This document shows positions 8,993 through 17,659 of a stretch of 64,000 bases of DNA, piece after piece (position 1 is the stretch's first letter; each line of letters opens with the position of its first letter). The DNA is from JAGXRK01 sp963804005 (GTDB taxonomy: Bacteria > Bacteroidota > Ignavibacteria > Ignavibacteriales > Ignavibacteriaceae), in NCBI GenBank assembly GCA_963804005.1, contig CAWDOP010000003.1:122006-186005 (forward strand), in the 5' to 3' direction. Below the pieces are notes generated by a model. The model did no database searches and was not told the origin of the DNA. It saw only the letters and a program-made list of their open reading frames with translations. Made by a program: the position numbers and the translations under genes.

Positions 8993-9988
8993 TTAGAAAA
9001 AAGTACTAACGTAAACCAATAACTCATAAGTTACCATAGCACATGCTGCCGAGAGAGGTATAGTTAAAATCCAGGCCCATAAAATATTTCTTGCCACACC
9101 CCATCTTACTGCGGATAGACTTTTTGTTGCACCAACTCCAATTATAGATCCGGTAATTGTGTGTGTTGTGCTTACGGGAATACCTAAAATTGTAGCTCCC
9201 ATAATAGTCAGACCTGCAGAAGTTTCCGCACTGAATCCGCCGAATGGAGTCAACTTTGTTACACGCATACCGAGTGTGCGGATTACTTTCCAGCCGCCTA
9301 ATAATGTCCCGAGTGCAATAACAGAATAGCTTACTAATATTACCCAAAAAGGAACAATAAATTCCGATCCGATTAAGCCGTTTGTAAATAGTACTACCGC
9401 AATAATTCCAATCGTTTTTTGTGCGTCATTTGAACCGTGACTTAAACTATAAACTGCTGCTGAAAGCAATTGTAACCTTCTGAAATATTTATCCACTTTA
9501 CGAGGAGGACGATCTTTTACAATCCAAAGCGTAATTACAGAAAATATATATGCAAATAACATACCCAAAACAGGAGCAACAACAATGAATATTAATATTT
9601 TGCTGTAACCGGACAAGATTAACGCTTCGAATCCTGCTTTCATAAACCCGGCGCCGCCATAACCACCGATGATTGCATGAGAAACACTTATCGGCAATCC
9701 AAAGTGTGTTGCCGTTGCTGTTAGAATTATGGCACCTAAAAGTCCTGAAAAAATTACGAAGTTATCAACAATATTTACGTCAACAAGGCCTTTGCCAATT
9801 GTTTGCGCAACATGTACACCAAAAATGAAAGCTGCTGCAAAATTAAAAAAAGCAGCCCAGACAACTGCTTGAAAGGGAGTAAGAACTCTTGTTGAAACAA
9901 TTGTGGCAATAGAATTGGCGGCATCATTCATTCCGTTATAGAAATCGAATACCAGCGCAAGGAAAATAATCAGGATAACAAATTCCAT
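8993..9988 (-). CDS. pit: PiT-family inorganic phosphate transporter
   Basis: A 331-residue multi-pass inner-membrane permease of the PiT family, which imports phosphate with protons or sodium. The two family signatures appear as inverted halves: FYNGMNDAANSIATIVSTRV near residue 17 and SLSHGSNDAQKTIG near 177. About ten hydrophobic segments are visible. The length fits the shorter bacterial PiT proteins. It is the second gene of a minus-strand pair, six bases after the DUF47 gene, the usual arrangement of transporter and accessory protein. Confidence 0.93.
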   Translation of the reverse strand: MEFVILIIFLALVFDFYNGMNDAANSIATIVSTRVLTPFQAVVWAAFFNFAAAFIFGVHVAQTIGKGLVDVNIVDNFVIFSGLLGAIILTATATHFGLPISVSHAIIGGYGGAGFMKAGFEALILSGYSKILIFIVVAPVLGMLFAYIFSVITLWIVKDRPPRKVDKYFRRLQLLSAAVYSLSHGSNDAQKTIGIIAVVLFTNGLIGSEFIVPFWVILVSYSVIALGTLLGGWKVIRTLGMRVTKLTPFGGFSAETSAGLTIMGATILGIPVSTTHTITGSIIGVGATKSLSAVRWGVARNILWAWILTIPLSAACAMVTYELLVYVSTFF

Positions 9989-9994
9989 ACTTTG

Positions 9995-10606
9995 TTATGC
10001 ATTCTTAATGAAAATGGAGAGAATCACGTTTGCAGTCGATTGACATTTGTCCGAAATTCTTTCAAGTAAATCGAGAATTTCTTTTTGCTTGATAAGTTCT
10101 ATAGCATCTTTTTCATTCTCAAAAAGTTCTTTCATTGCTTGCTGATAAACTTTATCTGCCTGGGATTCAAGATCCATAACGGCTTTACATTCGTTAATAC
10201 TTTTTACCTTAAGATCCTGTATGGCTGCACCTAATTCAACAACCTGATGATGAACAATAGCTGCCATCTGATCGGCATAATTAATTTTTTTTGTGAGGTT
10301 AAAAGTATCAACTCTTGCCGCTGCACCAAGAAGCATATCGCTTATATCGTCAAGCCTCTTAATTAAAGCAAAAATATCTTCGCGATCGAATGGAGTAATA
10401 AAAGTTTTATTCAATCTTTTCGTGATTTTTGCCAGAACTTCATCACATCTTACTTCAAGCGGCTTCATTTTAAGAAAGTTGTTTTTATCAGGAATATCGG
10501 CATTAAACAGCTTCTCAGTGTGTTGCGACATCTCAACAATATATGAGATCATTTGCTTGAAGTCTTCAAAATATTTTTCTTCTTTTGGAAGTAGTTTATT
10601 AAACAT
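9995..10606 (-). CDS. DUF47-family PhoU-like accessory protein of the phosphate transporter
   Basis: A 203-residue all-helical cytoplasmic protein with the TIGR00153/DUF47 pattern (start MFNKLLPKEEKYFEDF, core TPFDREDIFALIKRLDDISD near residue 76). The family is related to PhoU and is regularly encoded beside PiT transporters, where it is thought to modulate transport. Coiled-coil-like Lys/Glu heptads run through the C-terminal half. It lies first in the operon with the transporter six bases downstream, and AGAAT precedes the ATG on the minus strand. Confidence 0.9.
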   Translation of the reverse strand: MFNKLLPKEEKYFEDFKQMISYIVEMSQHTEKLFNADIPDKNNFLKMKPLEVRCDEVLAKITKRLNKTFITPFDREDIFALIKRLDDISDMLLGAAARVDTFNLTKKINYADQMAAIVHHQVVELGAAIQDLKVKSINECKAVMDLESQADKVYQQAMKELFENEKDAIELIKQKEILDLLERISDKCQSTANVILSIFIKNA

Positions 10607-10750
10607 AATTCTCCACTTATTTCGGTGAGATAAATTAAAAAAGTGTGTCTTCGACTACTCAAAACTAAAAATGTTATTGCAATCTGCCTAATATTTCTAA
10701 AAAAAATGTTTAATGTATTTGCTATATTATGTCCCGAAATTTGATTTTCT

Positions 10751-10756
10751 AGGAGG
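10751..10756 (+). promoter_or_regulatory. Strong Shine-Dalgarno that fixes the glyS start
   Basis: AGGAGG is a perfect anti-16S match. It lies eight bases before ATC at 10765. An in-frame TAG at 10750 rules out any start further upstream, and the next in-frame ATG (10939) is 182 bases away. This site is the main reason for calling the ATC start of glyS. Confidence 0.75.
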
Positions 10757-10764
10757 ATTTTAAT

Positions 10765-12255
10765 ATCGAAAAGAAGAATAAAGCAACCGACGCCGTTGCA
10801 AATATTGTATCATTAGCTAAAAGACGTGGATTTGTTTTTCAGTCCAGTGAAATTTATGGCGGACTTAACGGATGCTGGGATTACGGTCCGTTAGGCGTTG
10901 AACTTCTGAATAATATAAAAATAGAATGGTGGAAATCGATGACTTTCCGCGATGATGTGGAAGGACTTGATGCGGCAATTTTAATGCATCCTAAAGTTTG
11001 GGAAGCTTCCGGTCACGTTGAAAATTTCACCGATCCGATGATTGACTGCAAGCAATGTAAAGCCAGATTCCGTCTTGATGTTTTTGGCGATTCAATCAAC
11101 GAAAAGAAAAAACAAAAAGCTGTTGATGAACTTAAATCTGAAATGAAAGTTAATCCTGATCTTTTAAACTGGATTGAAAAAATTTATGCAAATCCAGGTA
11201 GTGAAGATTCCTTCAGTTTAATTTTAGAACATCCTGAACTCGGGAAAAAACTGTTAGGCAAGTTAAACTGTCCTCAATGCGGTAATGCGAACACATTTAC
11301 AGACGCGCGTAAGTTTAATCTAATGTTTAAAACATTTGTCGGTCCTGTTGAAGATTCGGGTTCTGTTGTTTATTTACGGCCCGAAACTGCCCAGGGAATA
11401 TTTGTTAACTTTTTAAATGTTCAGAGTTCTTCAAGACAAAAACTTCCATTCGGAATTGCACAGCTCGGTAAGGCTTTTCGTAATGAAATAAATACAAAGA
11501 ACTTTTTATTCCGAACACGAGAATTTGAACAGATGGAAATGCAGTTCTTTGTTAAGCCTAAAGATGATAAACAATGGTATGACTATTGGAAGTTGGAAAG
11601 AATAGAATGGTTCAAATCACTTGGAATGACACCAACCAAACTTCGTTATCACGATCATCCAGAGGATAAACTGGCGCATTATGCAAAAGAAGCGACCGAT
11701 ATCGAATATGAATTTCCTTTTGGATGGGGTGAGATAGAAGGAATTCACAACAGAACAGATTTTGATTTATCTCAGCATGAAAAATTCTCCGGTAAATCAT
11801 TAAAGTATTTTGATGATGGATCCAAAGAAAAATTTATTCCTTTCATTATTGAAACTTCTGCAGGTGCAAGCAGATCGTTCATGGCATTTTTAATTGATGC
11901 TTACTATGAAGAAGAAGTTAACGGTGAGATGAGATCGGTGTTAAGATTTCATCCCAGACTTGCCCCAATAAAAGCAGCAATATTTCCATTGGTTAACAAA
12001 GACGGCATGCCGGAAGTTGCGAAAGAAATTGAAAAAGATTTGCGCAGGAACTTCAAAGTATTTTATGATGATAAAGGTGCAGTTGGCAGAAGATACCGCA
12101 GGCAGGATGAAGCAGGAACTCCATTTTGTATAACTGTTGATACTCAAACTCTTGATGATAAAACCGTTACTGTGCGCGATAGAGATACAATGCAGCAAGA
12201 TAGAGTTGCTATTGATCAGCTAAAAAGATATTTAAGTGATAAACTTTTGCTGTAA
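10765..12255 (+). CDS. glyS: Glycyl-tRNA synthetase, single-chain dimeric type, apparent AUC start
   Basis: A 496-residue class II synthetase that charges tRNA-Gly, of the archaeal/eukaryotic-like alpha2 type. Motif 1 is FQSSEIYGG...WDYGPLG near residues 31-50, then RPETAQG near 205, FRNEI near 237 and SAGASRSFMAFL near 367. The anticodon-binding domain follows from about 395. The first in-frame ATG (10939) would remove all of motif 1, so translation must begin earlier. The frame closes at TAG 10750, no ATG, GTG or TTG lies between, and ATC at 10765 sits eight bases after AGGAGG. Either AUC is a real non-canonical start or a G-to-C change or error affects the ATG. A terminator hairpin follows at 12287-12319. 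Confidence 0.9.
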   Translation: MEKKNKATDAVANIVSLAKRRGFVFQSSEIYGGLNGCWDYGPLGVELLNNIKIEWWKSMTFRDDVEGLDAAILMHPKVWEASGHVENFTDPMIDCKQCKARFRLDVFGDSINEKKKQKAVDELKSEMKVNPDLLNWIEKIYANPGSEDSFSLILEHPELGKKLLGKLNCPQCGNANTFTDARKFNLMFKTFVGPVEDSGSVVYLRPETAQGIFVNFLNVQSSSRQKLPFGIAQLGKAFRNEINTKNFLFRTREFEQMEMQFFVKPKDDKQWYDYWKLERIEWFKSLGMTPTKLRYHDHPEDKLAHYAKEATDIEYEFPFGWGEIEGIHNRTDFDLSQHEKFSGKSLKYFDDGSKEKFIPFIIETSAGASRSFMAFLIDAYYEEEVNGEMRSVLRFHPRLAPIKAAIFPLVNKDGMPEVAKEIEKDLRRNFKVFYDDKGAVGRRYRRQDEAGTPFCITVDTQTLDDKTVTVRDRDTMQQDRVAIDQLKRYLSDKLLL

Positions 12256-12286
12256 TGCTGAATGTTCAATGCTTAATTTTCAATGG

Positions 12287-12319
12287 AGGCGATTTGAAAG
12301 AATCGCCTTTCTATTTTTA
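12287..12319 (+). terminator. Rho-independent terminator after glyS
   Basis: Perfect 8-bp stem AGGCGATT / AATCGCCT with loop TGAAAG, followed by TTCTATTTTT. It lies 32 bases after the glyS stop and before the TPR gene. Confidence 0.8.
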
Positions 12320-12354
12320 TCTTGTTTAATTTAAAAATGTTTAAGAAATTTATT

Positions 12355-13494
12355 ATGAAAAATACATTCTTATTATTAATACTATTTAGTTTTTTAAGCT
12401 TCGCTCAAAATAGTGATTTTGATTCCCGTGTTAATACCGGCATTAAACAAATCTACAATATCAAATTTGATGATGCAGAAAAAACTTTCAGAAATTTAAT
12501 TGCTGATTATCCTGATCATCCTTCAGGAAGATTTTTTCTTGCAATGATAGATTGGTGGAAAATTTTACTTGACTTAGATAATGAAGAACACGATGACATT
12601 TTCTTCCAGAAGCTTGAAGACGTCATTTATCAATGTGATGAGTTATTAGATGAAGATAAAAGTAATGTTGATGCGCTATTTTTTAAAGGCGGAGCAATTG
12701 GTTTCCGCGGGCGATTAAGAGCACTGAGAGAAAGCTGGCTTAAAGCCGCTGATGACGGTCGTGAAGCATTACCTATAGTTGAACACGCAGCCAATCTTGA
12801 TCCTGATAATCTTGATGTTCTGCTTGGTTTTGGTATTTACAATTATTACGCAGATGTAATCCCATCAGAGTTTCCTTTGATAAAACCTTTAATGATTTTC
12901 TTTCCTTCCGGAGATAAACAGAAGGGAATTGAACAACTTCGCAATACTGCATTAAACGGAAACTACGCAAAGTATGAAGCACAATATTTTTTAATGACTT
13001 TATATTATCGTTATGAAAATAATATGCTTGCTGCTGATGAATTTGCTGAAATGCTGCTGAATGAATTCCCCGATAATCCTGTTTTCCAAAGATGGCGGGG
13101 AAGAATAGCTGTTCGCCGTGGTGATTGGTTTTTAGCCGACTCTCTATTTAAGAATGTAATAATCAAATCCAAAAAAAATTATGTAGGATACAATCTTCCA
13201 ACATCAATGCGGGAAGCAGCTTATTATGTGGGATACAATGCAAGGGATTATGGACTATTAGATTCTGCAAAAACCTTATTTGAAAAATGTTATGAATTAT
13301 CAAAACAAATTGATAAAAAAGAGGAATCGGGATTTCAGGTAAATTCTGTTGTTTATCTTGCTAAGATTGAAGAACAGCAAGGAAGAAAAGAAAGTGCGAT
13401 TGAACTTTACGAAAAAGTTTTAAGAATGAGAGATTATGGAAATTCCCATTCTATAGCCAAATCCAGTATTAGTAAATTGAAAAACACAAATTAA
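12355..13494 (+). CDS. Secreted TPR-repeat protein of unknown function
   Basis: A 379-residue exported protein. From ATG 12355 the N-terminus is a classical signal peptide (MKNTFLLLILFSFLSFAQ). In-frame starts at 12337 (ATG) and 12322 (TTG) would only lengthen the n-region. The mature part is helical with tetratricopeptide-like units, for example around FDDAEKTFRNLIADYPDHP, DNPVFQRWRGRIAVRRGDW and GRKESAIELYEKVL. Such proteins are usually scaffolds, and no enzymatic motif is visible. Its 3' end is two bases from the convergent PorQ-like gene. Confidence 0.7.
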   Translation: MKNTFLLLILFSFLSFAQNSDFDSRVNTGIKQIYNIKFDDAEKTFRNLIADYPDHPSGRFFLAMIDWWKILLDLDNEEHDDIFFQKLEDVIYQCDELLDEDKSNVDALFFKGGAIGFRGRLRALRESWLKAADDGREALPIVEHAANLDPDNLDVLLGFGIYNYYADVIPSEFPLIKPLMIFFPSGDKQKGIEQLRNTALNGNYAKYEAQYFLMTLYYRYENNMLAADEFAEMLLNEFPDNPVFQRWRGRIAVRRGDWFLADSLFKNVIIKSKKNYVGYNLPTSMREAAYYVGYNARDYGLLDSAKTLFEKCYELSKQIDKKEESGFQVNSVVYLAKIEEQQGRKESAIELYEKVLRMRDYGNSHSIAKSSISKLKNTN

Positions 13495-13496
13495 AA

Positions 13497-14429
13497 CTAA
13501 AGATTAGTTGAAACACTAATCCTGTGCCATCCGCCAACAAGACCTAATGAAGAATATCCATAATCGAATTGGTAATCAGAAATTTTTGCTCCAAGTCCTG
13601 CATTAAATCCCGCAATACCAGAAGTTGTTCCAATCTTTAGTTCTGTTCTTCTCTCATTGTTATAACCGAATCTGAGTTTGAAAACAGGACTTAAAGTAAA
13701 CTCAACACCAATGGCAAAAGCTTTAAATCTCTGAATAAAATCATCCTGGTCTTCATTTAGTTTGTGGAAATCAAGTGAAAGACGAGCAGGAAGGTTTTTT
13801 AGTTTGACTGCACCACCAATTACAATATCCAAAGGAAGGTCTTCTTTTATATCGTAGTAACTTGTTACCTGATATCCGAGGTTAAGAACAGAAAAACCAA
13901 CATTGATATTTTGTTCCGGCAAAACATAATGCAAACCAATATCAACACCTAGTGCAGTTGATGATCTGTCAGCAATACCAGAATATATAAATTTTGCATT
14001 AGCACCGTAATAAAAATTTTCATCGAGTAAGTTGGAGTATCCTAAAATAAAAGCAAACTCACCTGCATTAAATTCTCCTGATCTGATTCCTGATGCATCA
14101 GCTTCATCAAAACTGCCATAATTTATATATTTAACCGCAGCACCAACCCGGCCGATACCATTAAGTTCTGTTGAGTAAGAAAGGCTGGCGAGATTTATAT
14201 CCATTAAATGCTTAAAGAATGAAAAAGAAATTGGATTTTCGCTGAGAAGACTTAATCCTGCAGGATTATAAAATATAACATCAGCATCGTCGTTATTTGA
14301 AACGAAACTTCCGCCAAGTGCTCCAGCCCTTGCACTCGGGTCGAGTCGTAAAAACTCATAAGTATTCTGAGCAAATGATACTGAAGTTAAAAATATAATT
14401 GAACTTATTATAAAAACCGTCTTTTTCAT
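13497..14429 (-). CDS. porQ: PorV/PorQ-family outer-membrane protein, probably T9SS PorQ
   Basis: A 310-residue outer-membrane beta-barrel precursor with signal peptide (MKKTVFIISSIIFLTSVSFAQ). The family signature follows directly: FLRLDPSARAGALGG near residue 26, then VIFYNPAGL near 51. The rest alternates amphipathic strands and ends in an aromatic-rich strand before SVSTNL. PorQ and PorV belong to the type IX secretion machinery in Bacteroidota. The single-copy context away from a cargo gene and the length favour PorQ, but PorV paralogs are hard to separate by eye. It is transcribed alone on the minus strand. Confidence 0.75.
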   Translation of the reverse strand: MKKTVFIISSIIFLTSVSFAQNTYEFLRLDPSARAGALGGSFVSNNDDADVIFYNPAGLSLLSENPISFSFFKHLMDINLASLSYSTELNGIGRVGAAVKYINYGSFDEADASGIRSGEFNAGEFAFILGYSNLLDENFYYGANAKFIYSGIADRSSTALGVDIGLHYVLPEQNINVGFSVLNLGYQVTSYYDIKEDLPLDIVIGGAVKLKNLPARLSLDFHKLNEDQDDFIQRFKAFAIGVEFTLSPVFKLRFGYNNERRTELKIGTTSGIAGFNAGLGAKISDYQFDYGYSSLGLVGGWHRISVSTNL

Positions 14430-14714
14430 TAATTCTCCTAAAAAACTGCACCTATTTAATCATATTCAAAAATAAAGGCAAGGGGAAATATAGTGGGAGC
14501 GGCAATTATTAATTAGGAATTAAAAATTATTAATTAAAAATCTGAGACTTTATTGTTTTTCTTGTCCGATTACATTTTTCATTAATTCGTAACTTAATTA
14601 TTATAAATATGAAACTTAGACTCTTAAAAAACATCTAAACACACAATTATTGAAATCTCTTTTCCTTGATTTATATAGGCTTCGAAAGTAGATTAACGCA
14701 TTAAAAAACGGAAA
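14430..14714. other. AT-rich divergent intergenic region with word repeats
   Basis: 285 bases between the divergent porQ-like and htpX genes. It contains a run built from the repeated word ATTAATTA/AATTAAAAAT at about 14504-14540, which looks slippage-derived. Promoters for both genes must lie here, but I cannot define them confidently. Confidence 0.4.
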
Positions 14715-15569
14715 ATGATAAAAATGAACAGTGTAAAAACAGTATTCTTAATGACAGCAATGATGGCTTTGTTCCTGCTGGTTGGATACGCACTTGGTGG
14801 AAATTCCGGAATGACCATTGCCTTTATATTTTCTTTAGTAATGAATTTCGGTTCTTATTGGTTTTCTGATAAAATTGTACTAAAAATGTATCGTGCTCAG
14901 CAAGTAACCAGGGAACAGGCACCTAAATTTTATAATATGGTTGAACAACTTGCACAGAATGCAAATCTACCAATGCCCAAAGTTTATCTTATTAATGATC
15001 CTACTCCAAATGCTTTTGCTACAGGAAGAAATCCTAAGAATGCAGCAGTGGCAGCAACAACCGGAATTCTTCAGAGTCTTACAAATGATGAGATGGCAGG
15101 AGTAATGGCTCACGAACTTGTCCACGTTAAGAATCGGGATATTCTTGTCAGTACGATTGCTGCAACCTTAGTTGGAACTATAACATACATTGCACAAATG
15201 GCCGGCTGGCTTGCAATTTTTGGCAGAGGAAATGACAGAGAAGGCGGCAGCGGTTTAGGTGGATTGATACTAATTATTTTATCACCAATTATTGCTATGC
15301 TTTTACAAATGGCAATATCAAGGTCAAGAGAATTCATGGCTGATTCTGGCGGTGCAAAAATAAGTGGAAACCCGATGGCTTTAGCATCTGCGCTAGAGAA
15401 AATTTCCAGAGGAAATCAGATCAAGCCTGTGAGCCATAGCAGTGCGGCTTCTGCACATATGTTTATCATTAATCCATTAAAAGGTGGATTTGGAAAATTA
15501 TTTTCTACTCATCCATCAACCGAGGAAAGAATAAAAAGGTTAAGAGAAATGGCAATGGGTAGAAGGTAG
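14715..15569 (+). CDS. htpX: HtpX-type membrane zinc metalloprotease (M48)
   Basis: A 284-residue inner-membrane protease of the M48B family that degrades misfolded membrane proteins. Two N-terminal membrane segments (about 8-28 and 35-50) precede the zinc motif HELVH near residue 133. Two more segments follow (about 148-170 and 182-200). The third zinc ligand is in SREFMADSGGAKISG near 208. The length matches HtpX (about 285-290). An alternative ATG at 14724 would give the same protein minus three residues. Confidence 0.93.
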   Translation: MIKMNSVKTVFLMTAMMALFLLVGYALGGNSGMTIAFIFSLVMNFGSYWFSDKIVLKMYRAQQVTREQAPKFYNMVEQLAQNANLPMPKVYLINDPTPNAFATGRNPKNAAVAATTGILQSLTNDEMAGVMAHELVHVKNRDILVSTIAATLVGTITYIAQMAGWLAIFGRGNDREGGSGLGGLILIILSPIIAMLLQMAISRSREFMADSGGAKISGNPMALASALEKISRGNQIKPVSHSSAASAHMFIINPLKGGFGKLFSTHPSTEERIKRLREMAMGRR

Positions 15570-15705
15570 TTGAAAGATGGAAGATGGCAGATGTGCGATG
15601 GTGGTTGGTAGTAAGCAATAGGCAAACGTGGTTTATTATACATCAAAATTTTTTATACTAAAGCGCCTTGATATAAATTGCATTTCTTCTGATATTCGGA
15701 CTGTA
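15570..15705. other. Intergenic region with GATGG word repeat
   Basis: Just after the htpX stop, about 15571-15613, the word GATGG and close variants (AGATGGAAGATGGCAGATG, GATGGTGG) recur. This resembles a decayed short-word tandem repeat. No gene is visible before the ATG at 15706. Confidence 0.4.
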
Positions 15706-16350
15706 ATGAATAAAATTTTTTTTAATATAGCCGGAGAAAAACTTAAAATTCTCCGGTTTTTTATTTTTCTTTTATTTTTCACTTCTATCGGGAAAGCTCA
15801 ATCCATTAATAACCTGGACATCTTCTACTTACTGATTGATTCCGCCGCAACACAAGCCGCTAAAAATACTTCTTCAATTTCACCTGAAGTTGCTGTGACT
15901 TTTGAGCTAGGCATATACTATACAATTTTTGAGAATCGTATAATTTCACGACTCAGTTCAAACGGATTAAAAATTTTTAGGGGCAGAGATGCAGAAACAA
16001 AAATTCCTAATCTTAATTTTGTCATTCAAGGTGCGGAAGTAAAATATGGTGAACAAGAAAGGGACGGATTTCTTGGTGATTTTTATGTATCAAGAGAATT
16101 AATACTTTCAGGAAATTATTTAATTTCTTCATCTGAGGTTCCATCCTCCACTGAATTGAAAGAATTCAATTATTCATTTGCTGATAAAGTTAAAGTTGAA
16201 GATATAGATAAGATAGAAAACCGATCTTTTCCTTTTACTTCGGGCAAATTGCCATCTGAGCCTTTCTTTTCAAGTTTATTGGAACCTGTAATAGCAGTTG
16301 GCGCAGCTGCAATTGCAGTTATTTTATTCTTTTCTATTCGAAGCAAGTAG
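15706..16350 (+). CDS. Secreted or membrane-anchored protein of unknown function
   Basis: A 214-residue protein. The frame is open further upstream, but ATG 15706 gives a sensible signal peptide (hydrophobic ILRFFIFLLFFTSIGKAQ, residues about 15-32). The C-terminus has a second hydrophobic segment, VIAVGAAAIAVILFFSIRSK, so the protein may span the membrane with most of its mass outside the cytoplasm. The middle is beta-rich, and I do not recognise a family. A terminator-like hairpin lies inside its first codons (15731-15762). bamD follows 74 bases later, so an envelope role is possible but unproven. Confidence 0.6.
   Translation: MNKIFFNIAGEKLKILRFFIFLLFFTSIGKAQSINNLDIFYLLIDSAATQAAKNTSSISPEVAVTFELGIYYTIFENRIISRLSSNGLKIFRGRDAETKIPNLNFVIQGAEVKYGEQERDGFLGDFYVSRELILSGNYLISSSEVPSSTELKEFNYSFADKVKVEDIDKIENRSFPFTSGKLPSEPFFSSLLEPVIAVGAAAIAVILFFSIRSK
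15731..15762 (+). terminator. Terminator-like hairpin inside the start of a gene
   Basis: Perfect 8-bp stem CCGGAGAA / TTCTCCGG (15731-15738 and 15749-15756), loop of 10 bases, followed by six T's. It has the form of an intrinsic terminator for the htpX transcript, yet it lies 25 bases downstream of the ATG of the next gene and encodes part of that gene's signal peptide. It could act as an attenuator. Confidence 0.5.
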
Positions 16351-16424
16351 CAAAAATTACCTTTGAAGCAGATATGAAAATCTTTATTATTGTAATCAAA
16401 ATTTAGAAATCAAAACGTAATTTC

Positions 16425-17180
16425 ATGCAAAAAATATTAATAATAGCGTCAGTTTTAATCTTTGTTTGGAGCTGTTCTTCTTCTTTGGATACGACAAACA
16501 TGATACCGGAAGAAAGGCTTAACTATGCGATCAAGCTATATGAGCAAGAAGATTATGAAGATGCGGTTAATGAATTTCAGGCATTGATACTGCAGTATCC
16601 GGGCAGTACAATTAATGATGATTCTCAATTCTATCTTGCAATGTCAAGATTTAAAAGAGAGGAATTTATACTTGGAGCATTTGAGTTCAGCAAATTGATT
16701 AGAAATATGCCTGCCAGCGAATATGTTCCACAAGCACAATTCATGCTTGCCGAATGTTATTATGAGCTTTCTCCAAATGTAAATCTTGATCAGTCTTATT
16801 CTAAGAAGGCGATAGAAGAATATCAAGCATTCATTGATTTCTTCCCTTTGAACGAAAAAGTTTTTGAAGCCGAGCAAAAGATTAAAGAACTGAATAATAA
16901 ACTGGCTAAAAAAGAGTACGATGCAGCCCGCATTTACGAAAAGCTTCAGTATCAAAATGCTGCAATGAAATATTATGACAGCGTAATGGAAATATATCAT
17001 GATACTGAATATGCCCCGCTGGCTTTGTACAATAAAATATTTATTCTTGATAAAAGAAAAATGACTGATAAAGCTCTGGAAGAATCAAACAGGTTTTTAG
17101 ATAAGTATCCTGATCATCCTAATTTCAAAGAAATTCAGTCATTTAAAAATAGTTTAGAAAAAAAGTTGTCTGCTAATTAA
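16425..17180 (+). CDS. bamD: Outer-membrane assembly lipoprotein BamD
   Basis: A 251-residue lipoprotein of the beta-barrel assembly machine. The N-terminus is a lipoprotein signal with lipobox VWSC (Cys near 17). The mature part has about five tetratricopeptide repeats: ERLNYAIKLYEQEDYEDAV near 28, SQFYLAMSRFKREEFILGA near 67, then repeats near 105, 165 and 200, ending in DKYPDHPNF. Length and repeat spacing fit BamD/YfiO. Its TAA overlaps the ATG of the thioesterase gene by one base, so the two are translationally linked. Confidence 0.88.
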   Translation: MQKILIIASVLIFVWSCSSSLDTTNMIPEERLNYAIKLYEQEDYEDAVNEFQALILQYPGSTINDDSQFYLAMSRFKREEFILGAFEFSKLIRNMPASEYVPQAQFMLAECYYELSPNVNLDQSYSKKAIEEYQAFIDFFPLNEKVFEAEQKIKELNNKLAKKEYDAARIYEKLQYQNAAMKYYDSVMEIYHDTEYAPLALYNKIFILDKRKMTDKALEESNRFLDKYPDHPNFKEIQSFKNSLEKKLSAN

Positions 17181-17659
17181 TGAGTCAAAAATCTAAAAAG
17201 ATCAGTGATTCAGTAATGACGATGACCGAGCTTGTATTGCCTCATCATACAAATCAGCTTGGTAATCTGCTCGGTGGACAATTAATGCACTGGATAGATA
17301 TTTGTGCTGCACTAAGTGCAGCAAAACATAATAACAGAGTTTGTGTCACTGCGTCGGTTGACAGGATTGATTTTCATCATCCGATTAAACTGGGTGATGC
17401 TGTTACTCTCATCGCATCAATTAACAGGGTTTTTAATACATCAATGGAAGTTGGTGTAAAAGTTTATGCTCAGAATTTCAGAGAAGACACAAAGATACAC
17501 AGCAATACAGCATACCTTACTTTTGTGTCAGTCGATAATGACGGAAACACGGTTAAAGCCAAAGAAGCTATTCCTGAGACCGTTGATGAAAAAAGACGTT
17601 ATGATGAAGCCCTTACACGCAGAGAAAACAGACTTAAGACAAGAACTAAGATTACTTAG
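17180..17659 (+). CDS. Acyl-CoA thioesterase, YciA-like hotdog fold
   Basis: A 159-residue cytoplasmic hotdog-fold enzyme that hydrolyses acyl-CoA to free acid and CoA. The family segment NQLGNLLGGQLMHWIDICAA near residue 21 holds the catalytic region. It is followed by the FHHPIKLGD strand near 63 and ASVDRIDF before it. The length is typical for the YciA/BACH type. The start ATG overlaps the bamD stop, and the 3' end overlaps the FG-GAP gene by about 59 bases. Confidence 0.88.
   Translation: MSQKSKKISDSVMTMTELVLPHHTNQLGNLLGGQLMHWIDICAALSAAKHNNRVCVTASVDRIDFHHPIKLGDAVTLIASINRVFNTSMEVGVKVYAQNFREDTKIHSNTAYLTFVSVDNDGNTVKAKEAIPETVDEKRRYDEALTRRENRLKTRTKIT

Noticed and set aside
10939..12255. glyS starting at ATG 10939
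   Set aside because: This would remove motif 1 of the class II synthetase fold, and no ribosome-binding site precedes it.
17466..17600. Earlier start of the FG-GAP gene inside the thioesterase gene
   Set aside because: It would place 45 extra residues before the signal peptide. ATG 17601 gives a normal exported protein.
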